Source of the DNA: Bacillota bacterium
GTDB lineage: Bacteria; Bacillota; Clostridia; Clostridiales; Clostridiaceae
Direction of reading: 5' to 3'
Assembly (NCBI GenBank): GCA_030706015.1
Contig: JAUZPI010000004.1
Location: 1-64,000 of the forward strand
Length of the DNA stretch: 64,000 nt
Part shown: positions 18,684-26,950 of the stretch, piece by piece
Layout of the letters: every line of letters begins with the position of its first letter
Numbering within the stretch: position 1 is the first letter of the stretch
Notes under the pieces: generated by a model
What the model was told of the DNA's origin: nothing
Seen by the model: only the letters and a program-made list of their open reading frames with translations
Database searches by the model: none
Made by a program: the position numbers and the translations under genes

Positions 18684-19232
18684 TTATTTAAAAATCTTTC
18701 TTAATATTTTTTCAAAATCAGTATATTCAAATTCCTTCATTTGTGCCATCATAATAAAATTAAGCATAAGGAATTTGGCAGTTGCTTTTGGCTCAAGAAC
18801 TAAGTGGATATCTCCATTATTTTGTGCCTTAAGAAGAATTTCTTCAAATTTCTTGGTTAATTTCTCTTGGAAATGTTTTTTTCTGTTCAGGCTATCTTCG
18901 GTGTAACCAGAGTTAGCATTTTTTACCCATACCTCCATAAAGGTTTCAAGAAAATTATCCAGCCTTTTATAAAGTTTAAATAATTTTAGGTAAAAATCTT
19001 GTTCAGTTTTATCAATTTCGTTAACCTCATCTAAATAATCATACCAGTAGTTCTCCATAAGTTGTATAGTTAAATCCATTTTAGTAGGGAAGTAATTATA
19101 GATGGTCCCCACGGCAATTCCAGACTTTTTTGATACTTCTCTCATAGTTAACTTATTAAAGCCTTCGTTGACGATAATATCCTTTGCATGAATCAATATA
19201 ATTTCTCTTGGATTATCAATTATTTTAGGCAA
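18684..19232 (-). CDS. TetR-family repressor, probably of the adjacent exporter
   Basis: A 182-aa regulator with an N-terminal TetR helix-turn-helix (about 20-55: LTMREVSKKSGIAVGTIYNYF) and a helical ligand-binding C-terminus. TetR repressors dissociate from DNA on binding a drug-like ligand. The start is TTG 19232 behind GAGGTG with a 6-base gap; the ATG-initiated longer frame (19298) would run through the operator. It is followed 89 bp later by the exporter start. A hairpin at about 18658-18687 spans its stop codon and may separate the transcripts. Confidence 0.88.
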   Translation of the reverse strand: MPKIIDNPREIILIHAKDIIVNEGFNKLTMREVSKKSGIAVGTIYNYFPTKMDLTIQLMENYWYDYLDEVNEIDKTEQDFYLKLFKLYKRLDNFLETFMEVWVKNANSGYTEDSLNRKKHFQEKLTKKFEEILLKAQNNGDIHLVLEPKATAKFLMLNFIMMAQMKEFEYTDFEKILRKIFK

Positions 19233-19250
19233 ATGAAACACCTCTATCTT

Positions 19251-19272
19251 TATATGAACTATGTTCATTATA
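19251..19272. promoter_or_regulatory. TetR auto-operator
   Basis: TATATGAACTATGTTCATTATA contains ATGAAC-N3-GTTCAT, the same arms as at 18626-18640, just upstream of the TTG start at 19232. This supports autoregulation. Confidence 0.75.
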
Positions 19273-19309
19273 AAACTATAAAATTTATATGTCAACAAAA
19301 AGAAGAATA

Positions 19310-19347
19310 AAAAACTGCAAATCCACTATCAACTAATAGGTTTGCAG
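19310..19347 (-). terminator. Terminator of the second MFS gene
   Basis: CTGCAAATCC at 19315 pairs with GGTTTGCAG ending 19347 with one bulge. Read leftward it is followed by a T-rich run TTTTTTATTC, lying just after the 19358 stop. Confidence 0.75.
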
Positions 19348-19357
19348 ATATATATCA

Positions 19358-20656
19358 TTAGAATTCTTTCATGTGTCTACTATTTAGCAGTATTATGGCA
19401 GATGCTATAATAAATCCGCCTGATGCTAGTAATATGATAAATGGATGAATTTTATCCATTAGTATGCCTGCTAAAAAAACGCCTAGGGGGGCGATACCCC
19501 CGGATAAAGTTCCAAGTATTCCGGTTATTTTTCCTCTCAAATTTTCTGGAGTTAATCTTTGAATGGATACCAATATGGGAGTGTTTATCAGGATTAGTAT
19601 AAATCCTAGAAGGAAAAATAGAATTATATAATAACTAAATTCTATAGAAACCATTTTAAAAATGCTTAGACTAAGGGTCGGTATACCACCAAGTATTAAA
19701 ATTAGGCCAATAGCGCCAAGACCTAGTGAAGTAGTCTTTAATTTCTTCTCTTTTTCTTTTCGGTTTCCTATGATGATAGAGGATATAAGTATACCTATAG
19801 AGACAAAGGTTTGAAGAATGCCAAATTGAGATGAACTCATTCTTAACATAGTATTTATAATATAAGGGTATACCACGCTTATTGAAGCAACTAAAAAGAA
19901 GTTTAAAATTAAAGAATATTTAAATAGTGAATACATGATTTTTTGCTTTTTTACAAAGAGAAAGGTTTCTGTCATCTCTGATTTAAAAGTTTCAATGGAC
20001 ATAGCGGCCTTCGTAGAGCAATCCAAAGCTTTATTTAAGTTAAAGTTCATAAAGGATTCTAGGGAAGATGAAAAAAAGAAAGATAAAGCATCTATGATTA
20101 AAAAGTAGTATATAGGTACTAGTCCGAATATTATACCAGCCGCTACCGGAGATAATATTCCTGAAAGTGATGTAGAGACAGAAGAAAATGCATTAATTTT
20201 CATTAGCTTATCATTATCTACAAGGTTGGGCAAAGAGGATGTCAAAGCAGTATCATAGAATACGTTGATAGTAGACAGTATTAAACTTACCACGTAGATA
20301 AAGACGATCCGCAAACCATAAAGTGATGAAAGGAACAAAAGGCCCAATACTACTAAGCCGCTTATAATATCTAGAGTTACTGTTAGTTTTTTTCTGCTTA
20401 CTCGATCCGATAAGATACCTGCGAAAGGTCCCAGAATTATTTTTGGTATCATTCCTATTAGTACATTGATGGCAAAGGAGGTTCCAGAACCTGTTACCTT
20501 TAATATATATAATGATAGTGCAAAGGTATATATATTGCTGCCCAAAAGAGAAATTGTTTTTGCGCCAAGAAATAAAGATATATTTAACTTTTCTGTTTTA
20601 TGGAATTCGTCAAGATTATAATTGCATTTACTTGTATTGGTCAATATAGCTTTCAT
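19358..20656 (-). CDS. MFS transporter, 12-helix, macrolide-efflux-like
   Basis: A 432-aa major facilitator protein of the type annotated as MFS_3/macrolide efflux. Twelve hydrophobic helices are visible, with the motif A relative SDRVSRKKLT after helix 2. The start is ATG 20656 behind GGAGGTG; a longer frame to 20671 lacks a site. It faces the XRE-TPR regulator across about 200 bp that contains palindromes related to TACTTAACT, so that regulator or another one may control it. The substrate cannot be told from sequence. Confidence 0.85.
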   Translation of the reverse strand: MKAILTNTSKCNYNLDEFHKTEKLNISLFLGAKTISLLGSNIYTFALSLYILKVTGSGTSFAINVLIGMIPKIILGPFAGILSDRVSRKKLTVTLDIISGLVVLGLLFLSSLYGLRIVFIYVVSLILSTINVFYDTALTSSLPNLVDNDKLMKINAFSSVSTSLSGILSPVAAGIIFGLVPIYYFLIIDALSFFFSSSLESFMNFNLNKALDCSTKAAMSIETFKSEMTETFLFVKKQKIMYSLFKYSLILNFFLVASISVVYPYIINTMLRMSSSQFGILQTFVSIGILISSIIIGNRKEKEKKLKTTSLGLGAIGLILILGGIPTLSLSIFKMVSIEFSYYIILFFLLGFILILINTPILVSIQRLTPENLRGKITGILGTLSGGIAPLGVFLAGILMDKIHPFIILLASGGFIIASAIILLNSRHMKEF

Positions 20657-20682
20657 ATTGCACACCTCCATTTGTTTAATAA

Positions 20683-20739
20683 TACTTAACTAAGTTAATT
20701 ATAGTACCATAATATGTAATTGTCAACAAAAAAGTTAAG
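20683..20739. promoter_or_regulatory. Repeated TACTTAACT motifs between divergent genes
   Basis: TTAACTAAGTTAA at 20686-20698 is a perfect 13-bp palindrome inside TACTTAACTAAGTTAA; the reverse complement AGTTAAGTA recurs about 40 bp away near 20731-20739. It is placed to control the MFS gene at 20656 and the XRE gene at 20858. Confidence 0.5.
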
Positions 20740-20857
20740 TACAATTAAATAAAAATGTTCTTTTATTGTAGTGTCTATTAAACTATATTATAATGATTTA
20801 TAAGGATGTTAATGTATACTGAATTATATAGTGTACCTTGTGAAAGGATGGAGTAAT

Positions 20858-22180
20858 TTGATTAATGGAGTTGGTGTCAAAATAAAGGCATTAAGAAAAC
20901 AAATGAATATGACTCAGTCTGAGCTGGCTGGTACTGAGCTAACAAAAAGTATGTTAAGTCAGATTGAAAATAACGTATCTAGTCCTTCTATGAAGACTTT
21001 ACAATATATCGCAGGTCGCTTAAATAAACCAATAACCTATTTTTTAGATGATGATTGCAGCGAATCATCTAACTGGAATATGGGTTTAAATGAAGATTAC
21101 AATAAATTAATTGAACAAGTAAATGGATTGATTGAAAATAATAAGCTTGATGAGGCAGAATTAGAACTTAAAACTGTAGAAAAGTATGGTTTTAACAGGA
21201 ATTCAAAAATATATGCAGATATAGTATTTAAACTTGGGTTAAGTCTAATTAAACACAATAGGCTTAATAAGGGAAAAGATAATATAAATACAGCCATAGA
21301 ATTATATACTAAAGGCAGGTACTATATTGAAGCAGCCAAAGCGTATATCGAGCTTGGAAAAGTGCTTTTTCAAGAGTTAAAGTATGAGGAATGTGTGGAA
21401 CTAACCACAAAGGCCTTTGAGGTATATGGCAGGGATATTAATGGAGATGCCTTGCTTGAAATTGAACTGAATTATTATAAGATATTAATTTTATCTGCAG
21501 TAGGTGATACGAAGGGAACTCTTCAAGCATTAAAAGAAGCAATAGACTTGTCTGTGAAGTCATCGATATATTATATGACTGATGAGTTCTATAGACTTAA
21601 TGCTTTATTTAATTATTTAACAGGGAATAAAGAAGAATTTGATAAGAATATTAAAAAAGCTCTAAAATTTGCAGAGTTCAAGGAAGATAAGATGAGTTTA
21701 TCTAAGATATATATAACCTTAGCTCTTCATGCTATATATTCTAAGAATGCAGAAAAAGGCAAGGAATATGCCGAACTATATGCAAAATACGCTGAAAAGA
21801 AGGGCTATATATATTATATTGCAATGGCAAGAGCACATTATATTGTAAAGGAATATGAATTAGCCTATGAAAACATTATTAAAGTAGATTTTTCAGAGGA
21901 TAGACTACATAAGTACGACTATCTTACTTTATGGTCATCAAAGACTTATGAAGGGTTAATTTTAAGTAAGATTGGCAAGTATGTTGATGGGATAAAAGCT
22001 ATAAAAGCAGGTATAGAGAAAATGTCTGCTGTAGGTAATTCAACATTCCTAGTGGATGCGTATAAAGGACTTAGCGAAGTGTATTCAGAAATGGGAGATT
22101 TTCAAAATGCATTTGTTTCACTAAAGAAAGCAACAGAAATACAGGATATTTTAGACAAGAGCAGTGAGAATATATTTTAA
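20858..22180 (+). CDS. XRE helix-turn-helix regulator with TPR repeats
   Basis: A 440-aa regulator. Residues 4-60 form an XRE helix-turn-helix (IKALRKQMNMTQSELAG with LTKSMLSQIENN), and the rest is helical with repeated paired helices of TPR type, ending in LVDAYKGLSEVYSEMGDFQ. The architecture is that of clostridial peptide-sensing or other HTH-TPR regulators (RRNPP-like), but I see no signal peptide gene next to it. The start is TTG 20858 with GGATGGAG just upstream; a GTG at 20831 lacks a site. It may control the divergent MFS gene. Confidence 0.85.
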   Translation: MINGVGVKIKALRKQMNMTQSELAGTELTKSMLSQIENNVSSPSMKTLQYIAGRLNKPITYFLDDDCSESSNWNMGLNEDYNKLIEQVNGLIENNKLDEAELELKTVEKYGFNRNSKIYADIVFKLGLSLIKHNRLNKGKDNINTAIELYTKGRYYIEAAKAYIELGKVLFQELKYEECVELTTKAFEVYGRDINGDALLEIELNYYKILILSAVGDTKGTLQALKEAIDLSVKSSIYYMTDEFYRLNALFNYLTGNKEEFDKNIKKALKFAEFKEDKMSLSKIYITLALHAIYSKNAEKGKEYAELYAKYAEKKGYIYYIAMARAHYIVKEYELAYENIIKVDFSEDRLHKYDYLTLWSSKTYEGLILSKIGKYVDGIKAIKAGIEKMSAVGNSTFLVDAYKGLSEVYSEMGDFQNAFVSLKKATEIQDILDKSSENIF

Positions 22181-22337
22181 TAATTTGATTTGAATCACAT
22201 TTTAATTTCAAAGAAGATGGTAGCATTATTATAGTTTCAAAGAGGCTAACAACAGTTAATCTATAGATATAAAAATTTATAAATAAATAATGAATTTTTA
22301 CAGTTAACTTCGTGCATAATATATTCGGGTGATAAAT

Positions 22338-22457
22338 ATGAAATATTATTCTATTGGGGGATTTGCCAGGATAATTGGAAAAACTGAGCATACATTAAGA
22401 AATTGGGATAAAAACGGAAAATTAAAGCCACACCATAAAGGAATTGTTAGAAGATGA
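22338..22457 (+). pseudogene. Truncated IS607 serine recombinase TnpA, N-terminal fragment
   Basis: A 39-codon frame, MKYYSIGGFARIIGKTEHT with RNWDKNGKLKPHHKG following, matches the MerR-like DNA-binding start of IS607 TnpA. The serine resolvase domain is missing and the frame ends in TGA overlapping the tnpB ATG (ATGA). A deletion appears to have joined the N-terminus to the last codons. It is too short to be in most ORF lists. Confidence 0.75.
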
Positions 22458-23146
22458 TAAAGACAATCAAAGTTATGCTTCTTCCTAACAACAAACAGAG
22501 GACTAAACTTTTTGCCTGTGCAGGGGCAGCTCGTTTTGCCTATAACTGGGCTTTAGCCCATGAAAAAGATAACCATTTAAATGGCGGCCATTTTCTTTCA
22601 GATAGCGAGCTTAGAAAAAAGCTCACTGAGCTGAAGAAAACTGATAAGTTTAAGTGGCTTAATGATTACAGCAATAATATAACAAAGCAGGCTATAAAAG
22701 ATGCCTGCGCAGCTTACTGTCGCTTTTTTAAGAAACAATGTAAGTTTCCAAGATTTAAAAGCAGAAAGAAATCTAAGGCGTCATTTTATTTAGATACTAA
22801 TAAAATGCAATTTTCAGGCACACATGTTCAGCTTGAAAAGCTTACAAACAGCAGGAAAACAAGTAAGCAGAAGTTTAACTGGATTAAGCTATCAGAGAAA
22901 AATAGAATCCCTTTAGAAAGTAAATATATAAATCCCCGAGTAACCTTTGACGGTATAAACTGGTGGATTAGCGTAGGTGTAGAAGTTAGTGATAGTACAG
23001 ACCTGCCTCAAAATGATGGCATAGGAATAGATTTAGGATTGAAGCAGCTGGCAGTTTGTTCAGATAAGAATACCTACGAAAATATAATTGATAGAGACTA
23101 TCAAGCAAGTGTTAACCTATATAATTATGGTAAAGGTATAGCATAA
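22454..23146 (+). pseudogene. TnpB (OrfB_IS605) with internal deletion of the catalytic core
   Basis: A 230-aa remnant of the RNA-guided nuclease TnpB, normally about 370-400 aa. The N-terminal region (MIKTIKVMLLPNNKQRTKLF, then FAYNWALAHEKD) and the first RuvC motif GIDLGLKQLAVCSD are present. It then jumps straight to the last RuvC motif DRDYQASVNLYNYGKG, so RuvC-II with its glutamate and the zinc finger are lost. The frame is intact across the junction, so this is a clean in-frame deletion; a truncated protein might still bind RNA or DNA but should not cut. Confidence 0.8.
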
Positions 23147-23300
23147 ATAAACAGAGTTATTGCACCTAAGTACCGTACGTTAAACGGGAATTTAAGCCTG
23201 TGGAGTATTACACCAAATGAGAGTAGTTATGCAGTGAAACCTGCAGACAAAATCAGATACGTTGAAACAGGAATGGAACATAAAAGTTTATATTGTTTTA
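23135..23300 (+). ncRNA. Possible omega-RNA/right-end tail of the IS607 remnant
   Basis: After the tnpB stop the sequence begins ATAAACAGAGTT, the same start found in the two 133-bp repeats at 32486 and 37288, and continues through several short inverted repeats (for example GCAGTGAAACCTGC) to GAAACAGGAATGGAACA. TnpB omega-RNAs normally overlap the 3' end of tnpB. Whether it is still transcribed is unknown. Confidence 0.35.
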
Positions 23301-23366
23301 TAACTTTTTATAAGTTTTCAGTAACGGAAAGCTATAATACAGAAATTAAATATAGAGAGGAGAATC

Positions 23367-23606
23367 ATGAATATGCCACAATTTGCTGCTCAGGTTGATG
23401 CACGTATATATGAACCTAGGGATAAACATGCTGTAATATTCGATACTTTTGATAATTTAAAAGAGGGAGAGGTAATGGAGTTGATTAATGACCATGATCC
23501 ACGCCCTCTTCACTATCAGTTGATGGCTGAATACACTGATAAGTTTACTTGGGAGTACTTAGAACAAGGACCTCAGGTATGGCGTGTAGCAATAGGAAAG
23601 AAGTAG
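23367..23606 (+). CDS. DUF2249 domain protein
   Basis: A 79-aa soluble protein matching DUF2249: ARIYEPRDKHAVIFDTFDNL, then ELINDHDPRPLHYQL and FTWEYLEQGPQVWRV. The family is small, with conserved His and Asp residues, and is often fused to or beside metal-related or hemerythrin-like proteins. Function is unknown. The start is ATG 23367 (a second ATG six bases on is also possible) behind GAGGAG. It stands alone between the IS remnant and a terminator. Confidence 0.85.
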   Translation: MNMPQFAAQVDARIYEPRDKHAVIFDTFDNLKEGEVMELINDHDPRPLHYQLMAEYTDKFTWEYLEQGPQVWRVAIGKK

Positions 23607-23646
23607 AACCAGTTACATTGTTGAGATATGATTATAGATAATAAAA

Positions 23647-23685
23647 GAAGAGGATTAAGCGTAAAATTAGCGCTAAATCCTCTTT
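23647..23685. terminator. Bidirectional terminator
   Basis: AAGAGGATT at 23648 pairs with AATCCTCTT ending at 23684, with an inner GCG/CGC pairing. It lies between the convergent DUF2249 and nitroreductase genes. Confidence 0.75.
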
Positions 23686-23698
23686 CTAATTCACTGAT

Positions 23699-24217
23699 TT
23701 ACAATGATTCGTAGAATACTGTATTTTCTAATGGCTTACGCTGCTTGTCATGTCTATCCGATGAAGCGACTGGGGCAGCTGAATAGCCTATACCTAAGAT
23801 ATTAACAGGTTCTATATTATCTGGTATATTGAACTCTTTCTTTATAACCGCAGGGTCAAAGAAACATACCCAAATTGATCCAAGGCCTAATTCGGTAGCT
23901 TGAAGCATCATATGATCAGTAACTATACTTGCATCTATATCTGCAATGTCTTTACCGTCAAATGGCCTTTTCCAAGTGGAACTGTGATCTGAACATACTA
24001 TAATAGCCAGTTGAGCTCCGTGAACATTTGCACCCTTTTTTAGTTTCTCAAGACCTTCATTTTCTTGAATTACTATTAGTCTTTGTGGCTGAGCATTTGC
24101 ACCAGTAGGGGCGACTCTGCCAGCTTCTAATATCTTCTGTAATTTATCACTTTCAACCTTTTTATCTTCATACTTACGTACAGAATAACGCTTTTTTGCT
24201 AAGTCTAAAAAGTCCAT
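23699..24217 (-). CDS. Nitroreductase-family FMN oxidoreductase
   Basis: A 172-aa FMN-dependent oxidoreductase of the nitroreductase superfamily, which reduces nitro compounds, quinones or flavins with NAD(P)H. The FMN-binding start KKRYSVRKYEDKKV and the phosphate contact region APTGANAQPQ are present, and LGLGSIWVCFFDP and GIGYSA give the C-terminal FMN contacts. It is of the short type. The start is ATG 24217 behind AAAGGATGG; the ATG at 24226 overlaps that site. A paired regulator is not obvious. Confidence 0.88.
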   Translation of the reverse strand: MDFLDLAKKRYSVRKYEDKKVESDKLQKILEAGRVAPTGANAQPQRLIVIQENEGLEKLKKGANVHGAQLAIIVCSDHSSTWKRPFDGKDIADIDASIVTDHMMLQATELGLGSIWVCFFDPAVIKKEFNIPDNIEPVNILGIGYSAAPVASSDRHDKQRKPLENTVFYESL

Positions 24218-24296
24218 AAATACCATCCTTTCAGTATTAAAACATTTATTATTATGATTAGTATATAACCATTATGAAAAAGTTAAAGTATGCAGG

Positions 24297-24851
24297 CTAT
24301 TTAATATACAATATTATGTTTTGGAAGGTTGCCCTTGCTGTAGATGTATTTCTATAGGCATGAGGGCTGTCTCCCTTGAATTTTATGGAATTACCTTTTG
24401 TTAAGGTATAGGTTTTATCATTTAGGGTTAATTCTAATTCTCCCTCTGTTACAATTATATATTCCTCCACACCTTCATCATGAGGTGAGGATATGTGATT
24501 ACAACTTGGTTCTAATTCTATTGTGAATATCTCAAAGCCACTCCTTGGGTTGAAAGAGAAAATTGGATATAGTCTCATTCTGTTATTATCTTCGATAACA
24601 GGGTCAATATCATCTTGACAGATGATTTCTGCATTGTCCTCAAATTCATCTATAAAAGATGAAAAAGACACTTTGAGACCAGTGGCGATTTTCCAAAGTG
24701 TAGAGACAGTGGGATTAGATTCGCCTCTTTCCATTTGACCTAGCATTGCTTTGCTTACGCCGGTAAGTTTAGCTGTATCATCTAAACTTAAATTCTTTTT
24801 AATTCTTAATTCTTTTAGTTTTCTACCAATTACGGGTGAAAGGTTTTTCAT
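24297..24851 (-). CDS. XRE-cupin transcriptional regulator
   Basis: A 184-aa regulator with an XRE helix-turn-helix at residues 8-65 (KELRIKKNLSLDDTAKLTG, SKAMLGQMERGESNPT) and a C-terminal cupin domain at 110-180 (HDEGVEEYIIVTEGELEL). Such proteins control transporters and catabolic genes, sensing small molecules through the cupin. The start is ATG 24851 behind AAGGAGATAATCT. It is divergent from an EmrE-like exporter across 166 bp that holds a 14-bp palindrome, so it probably regulates that exporter and itself. Confidence 0.88.
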   Translation of the reverse strand: MKNLSPVIGRKLKELRIKKNLSLDDTAKLTGVSKAMLGQMERGESNPTVSTLWKIATGLKVSFSSFIDEFEDNAEIICQDDIDPVIEDNNRMRLYPIFSFNPRSGFEIFTIELEPSCNHISSPHDEGVEEYIIVTEGELELTLNDKTYTLTKGNSIKFKGDSPHAYRNTSTARATFQNIILYIK

Positions 24852-24918
24852 AGATTATCTCCTTAAACTCCACTGGATAAATTAGATTTCATAGATATTA
24901 TTTTACATAATTTATAAC

Positions 24919-24932
24919 TTCGTTGCAACGAA
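24919..24932. promoter_or_regulatory. 14-bp perfect palindrome between divergent regulator and exporter
   Basis: TTCGTTGCAACGAA is a perfect inverted repeat in the 166-bp divergent region, 15 bases before the -35 of the exporter promoter. It is a likely operator for the XRE-cupin protein. Confidence 0.6.
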
Positions 24933-24946
24933 TAGAAAATATCATA

Positions 24947-24975
24947 TTGTATGCTATGACATATAAATGTATAAT
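24947..24975 (+). promoter_or_regulatory. Promoter of the EmrE-like exporter
   Basis: -35 TTGTAT (24947-24952) and -10 TATAAT (24970-24975) with a 17-base spacer. Confidence 0.6.
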
Positions 24976-25017
24976 ATAACACACAACACAATGTGATACT
25001 ATGATTGGAGGGATATA

Positions 25018-25959
25018 ATGAAAAAAGCAATTTTATTTGGTACAGCTGCCTCGTTCTTTTTTGCAGCTGCCTTCATATTTAACCGCAAAATGAATCTTTC
25101 AGGAGGCAGCTGGATCTGGAGTGGGGTATTAAGATATGCGTTTATGCTAGTTATTCTGTCAGTAATTGTAACATTAAAAAATGAAGCAGGACCAGTTATG
25201 AAAGATATATTGCAAAAGCCTGTACAATGGATTATATGGAGTACAGTTGGATTTGGGTTATTCTATGCTTCTTTGTGCCTTTCATCGGTTTATGGAGCTG
25301 CTTGGCTTACTGCGGGAACTTGGCAAATAACTATAATCGCAGGGGCAATACTATCTCCTTTATTTTATAAAATAGTAGAAAGTGAAGGTGGCACTTTAAA
25401 GATTAGGAATAGAGTACCTAAGAAATCTTTGCTTATGTCATCAATAATTTTAGTTGGAGTATTCCTGATACAGTATCAACAAGCTGTTAATGTATCCTTG
25501 GAACAAGCCTTAAAAGGAGTGATTTGGGTTATTTTGGCAGCTTTTGCTTATCCGCTTGGTAATCGAAAGATGATGGAAGTGTGCGATGGAAAATTTAACA
25601 GCTTTCAAAGGGTGTTTGGTATGACTTTGTGCAGTATGCCCTTCTGGTTTATATTATCCGTGTTTGGCATAGTACAAGTAGGTCTACCAGGAAAAGGTCA
25701 AATTGTACAAGCGCTTATAGTCGCTATTTCTTCTGGAGTTGTTGCCACAATACTGTTCTTTAAGGCAACAAGTTTGGTGAGGGATGACGTTCATAAACTG
25801 GCAATAGTAGAATCAACTCAAGCTGGAGAGGTTATATTTACCTTGATAGGTGGAATGCTACTTCTAAATGATAGTTTGCCCTCCTTTGTAGGGTGTGTTG
25901 GAATGATTTTTGTTATTGTTGGAATGATTTTAAATAGTTTAATATCAGCGGATACATAA
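25018..25959 (+). CDS. Multidrug-resistance exporter of the DMT superfamily (EmrE-like family)
   Basis: A 313-aa membrane protein with about ten helices in the drug/metabolite transporter pattern: two homologous halves of five helices, each ending in a positive loop. The start MKKAILFGTAASFFFAAAF and the SGGSWIWSGVLRYAFM segment match the multidrug-resistance efflux family of this type (PF13536). The start is ATG 25018 with GGAGGG 6 bases upstream. It faces the XRE-cupin regulator and ends at a bidirectional terminator. Confidence 0.85.
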   Translation: MKKAILFGTAASFFFAAAFIFNRKMNLSGGSWIWSGVLRYAFMLVILSVIVTLKNEAGPVMKDILQKPVQWIIWSTVGFGLFYASLCLSSVYGAAWLTAGTWQITIIAGAILSPLFYKIVESEGGTLKIRNRVPKKSLLMSSIILVGVFLIQYQQAVNVSLEQALKGVIWVILAAFAYPLGNRKMMEVCDGKFNSFQRVFGMTLCSMPFWFILSVFGIVQVGLPGKGQIVQALIVAISSGVVATILFFKATSLVRDDVHKLAIVESTQAGEVIFTLIGGMLLLNDSLPSFVGCVGMIFVIVGMILNSLISADT

Positions 25960-25978
25960 TTTTTTATATAAACATATA

Positions 25979-26019
25979 AGAGCAAAAGTACAGTTTTTAA
26001 GCGTGTACTTTTGCTCTTA
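25979..26019. terminator. Bidirectional terminator
   Basis: AGAGCAAAAGTACA at 25980 pairs with TGTACTTTTGCTCT ending 26017, between convergent genes at 25959 and 26024. Confidence 0.85.
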
Positions 26020-26023
26020 ATTA

Positions 26024-26950
26024 TTATTGACCTATAAATGATTGAGCAATCTTTACAGCTTCATCATAGGTTAAGTCTTGAGATAAATACATATCACTAA
26101 ATATTGAGTAGTCTGCATCATTAGTTGTCCATTCAAGAGAATGATGTTTTCTGAAGACTGGCTTTTGGGTCAAGTCTAGGCCACCAGTTTTGGGGTTTAA
26201 CGGATAATGAGGATAGGTTTCCTCAACCCATTTAGCATCTATAGCATTAATATTGGTTTTTTGTAACACTACTTTCTTGCTGATGGTATCTTTAAAGTCT
26301 CCGTGATGAGAAATATTTATTGCGATTTCATATTTCTCGTTTTTATATATACCGAATATATGTTTAAATGGTTTATATTGTGACAGTGCGTTATAGAGTT
26401 TGCTATCATCAATTGCAAGTTCTAAAGTATGATTATCATTAAGTTTTTGCCAATTATCATAAGTGATTTCCTTACCCAGGGTAATTGTTTGTGCTTTATC
26501 AACTAACTTAAAATTATCATTAAGACTATCTGGATATGACACCTTAAATCCAAGCGATTGTGTTAGTTCGCCATCTGTTTGTTCTGTGTGTATAGAACAA
26601 GAAGGATTTGATAATAAGGCTTTATCAGATTGAGCTTCAACTATTTTACCATCCTTTTTAACTGTAAATATTGTTAGAATTTTATTTGTAGTTTCAACGG
26701 CAAAGGCTCGTGCATTACTTGAGGTTGCCAGAGAAATACAAGAAAAACCTAAAACTAAGCAGATAGAGGCAGCAACAACCTTTTTTGCACGTAAATTTGT
26801 GATAGTATTTTGAAACATGAAAAATCCTCCTTTTCTTTTATTAACATTCATCATAATGTTAGAAAATAACTGTTCGGAAGGCTCAATTTCACTTCCTTTA
26901 GCCAATAAAGCTCTTCTTATCTTTTCTTCGAAATTATTATCATTTACCAT
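26024..26950 (-). CDS. Anti-sigma-like membrane protein (DUF4367-type)
   Basis: A 308-aa protein. The first 55 residues form a short cytoplasmic segment, one membrane helix follows at about 56-75 (VVAASICLVLGFSCISLAT), and the rest is an extracytoplasmic domain with LTYDEAVKIAQSFIG near the end, as in DUF4367-type proteins. It overlaps the sigma-factor gene upstream by 11 bp, which is the usual arrangement for an anti-sigma that holds its sigma at the membrane. The start is ATG 26950. What it senses is unknown. Confidence 0.8.
   Translation of the reverse strand: MVNDNNFEEKIRRALLAKGSEIEPSEQLFSNIMMNVNKRKGGFFMFQNTITNLRAKKVVAASICLVLGFSCISLATSSNARAFAVETTNKILTIFTVKKDGKIVEAQSDKALLSNPSCSIHTEQTDGELTQSLGFKVSYPDSLNDNFKLVDKAQTITLGKEITYDNWQKLNDNHTLELAIDDSKLYNALSQYKPFKHIFGIYKNEKYEIAINISHHGDFKDTISKKVVLQKTNINAIDAKWVEETYPHYPLNPKTGGLDLTQKPVFRKHHSLEWTTNDADYSIFSDMYLSQDLTYDEAVKIAQSFIGQ

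Larger units (their letters stand above)
22338..23300 (+). mobile_element. Remnant IS607-type element with internal deletions in both genes
   Basis: Fragments of an IS607 TnpA (MerR-like N-terminus only) and of TnpB are joined head to tail with the ATGA overlap kept, followed by a non-coding tail that resembles the omega-RNA region of a TnpB element. Neither gene can be functional as read. Element ends were not identified. Confidence 0.7.
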
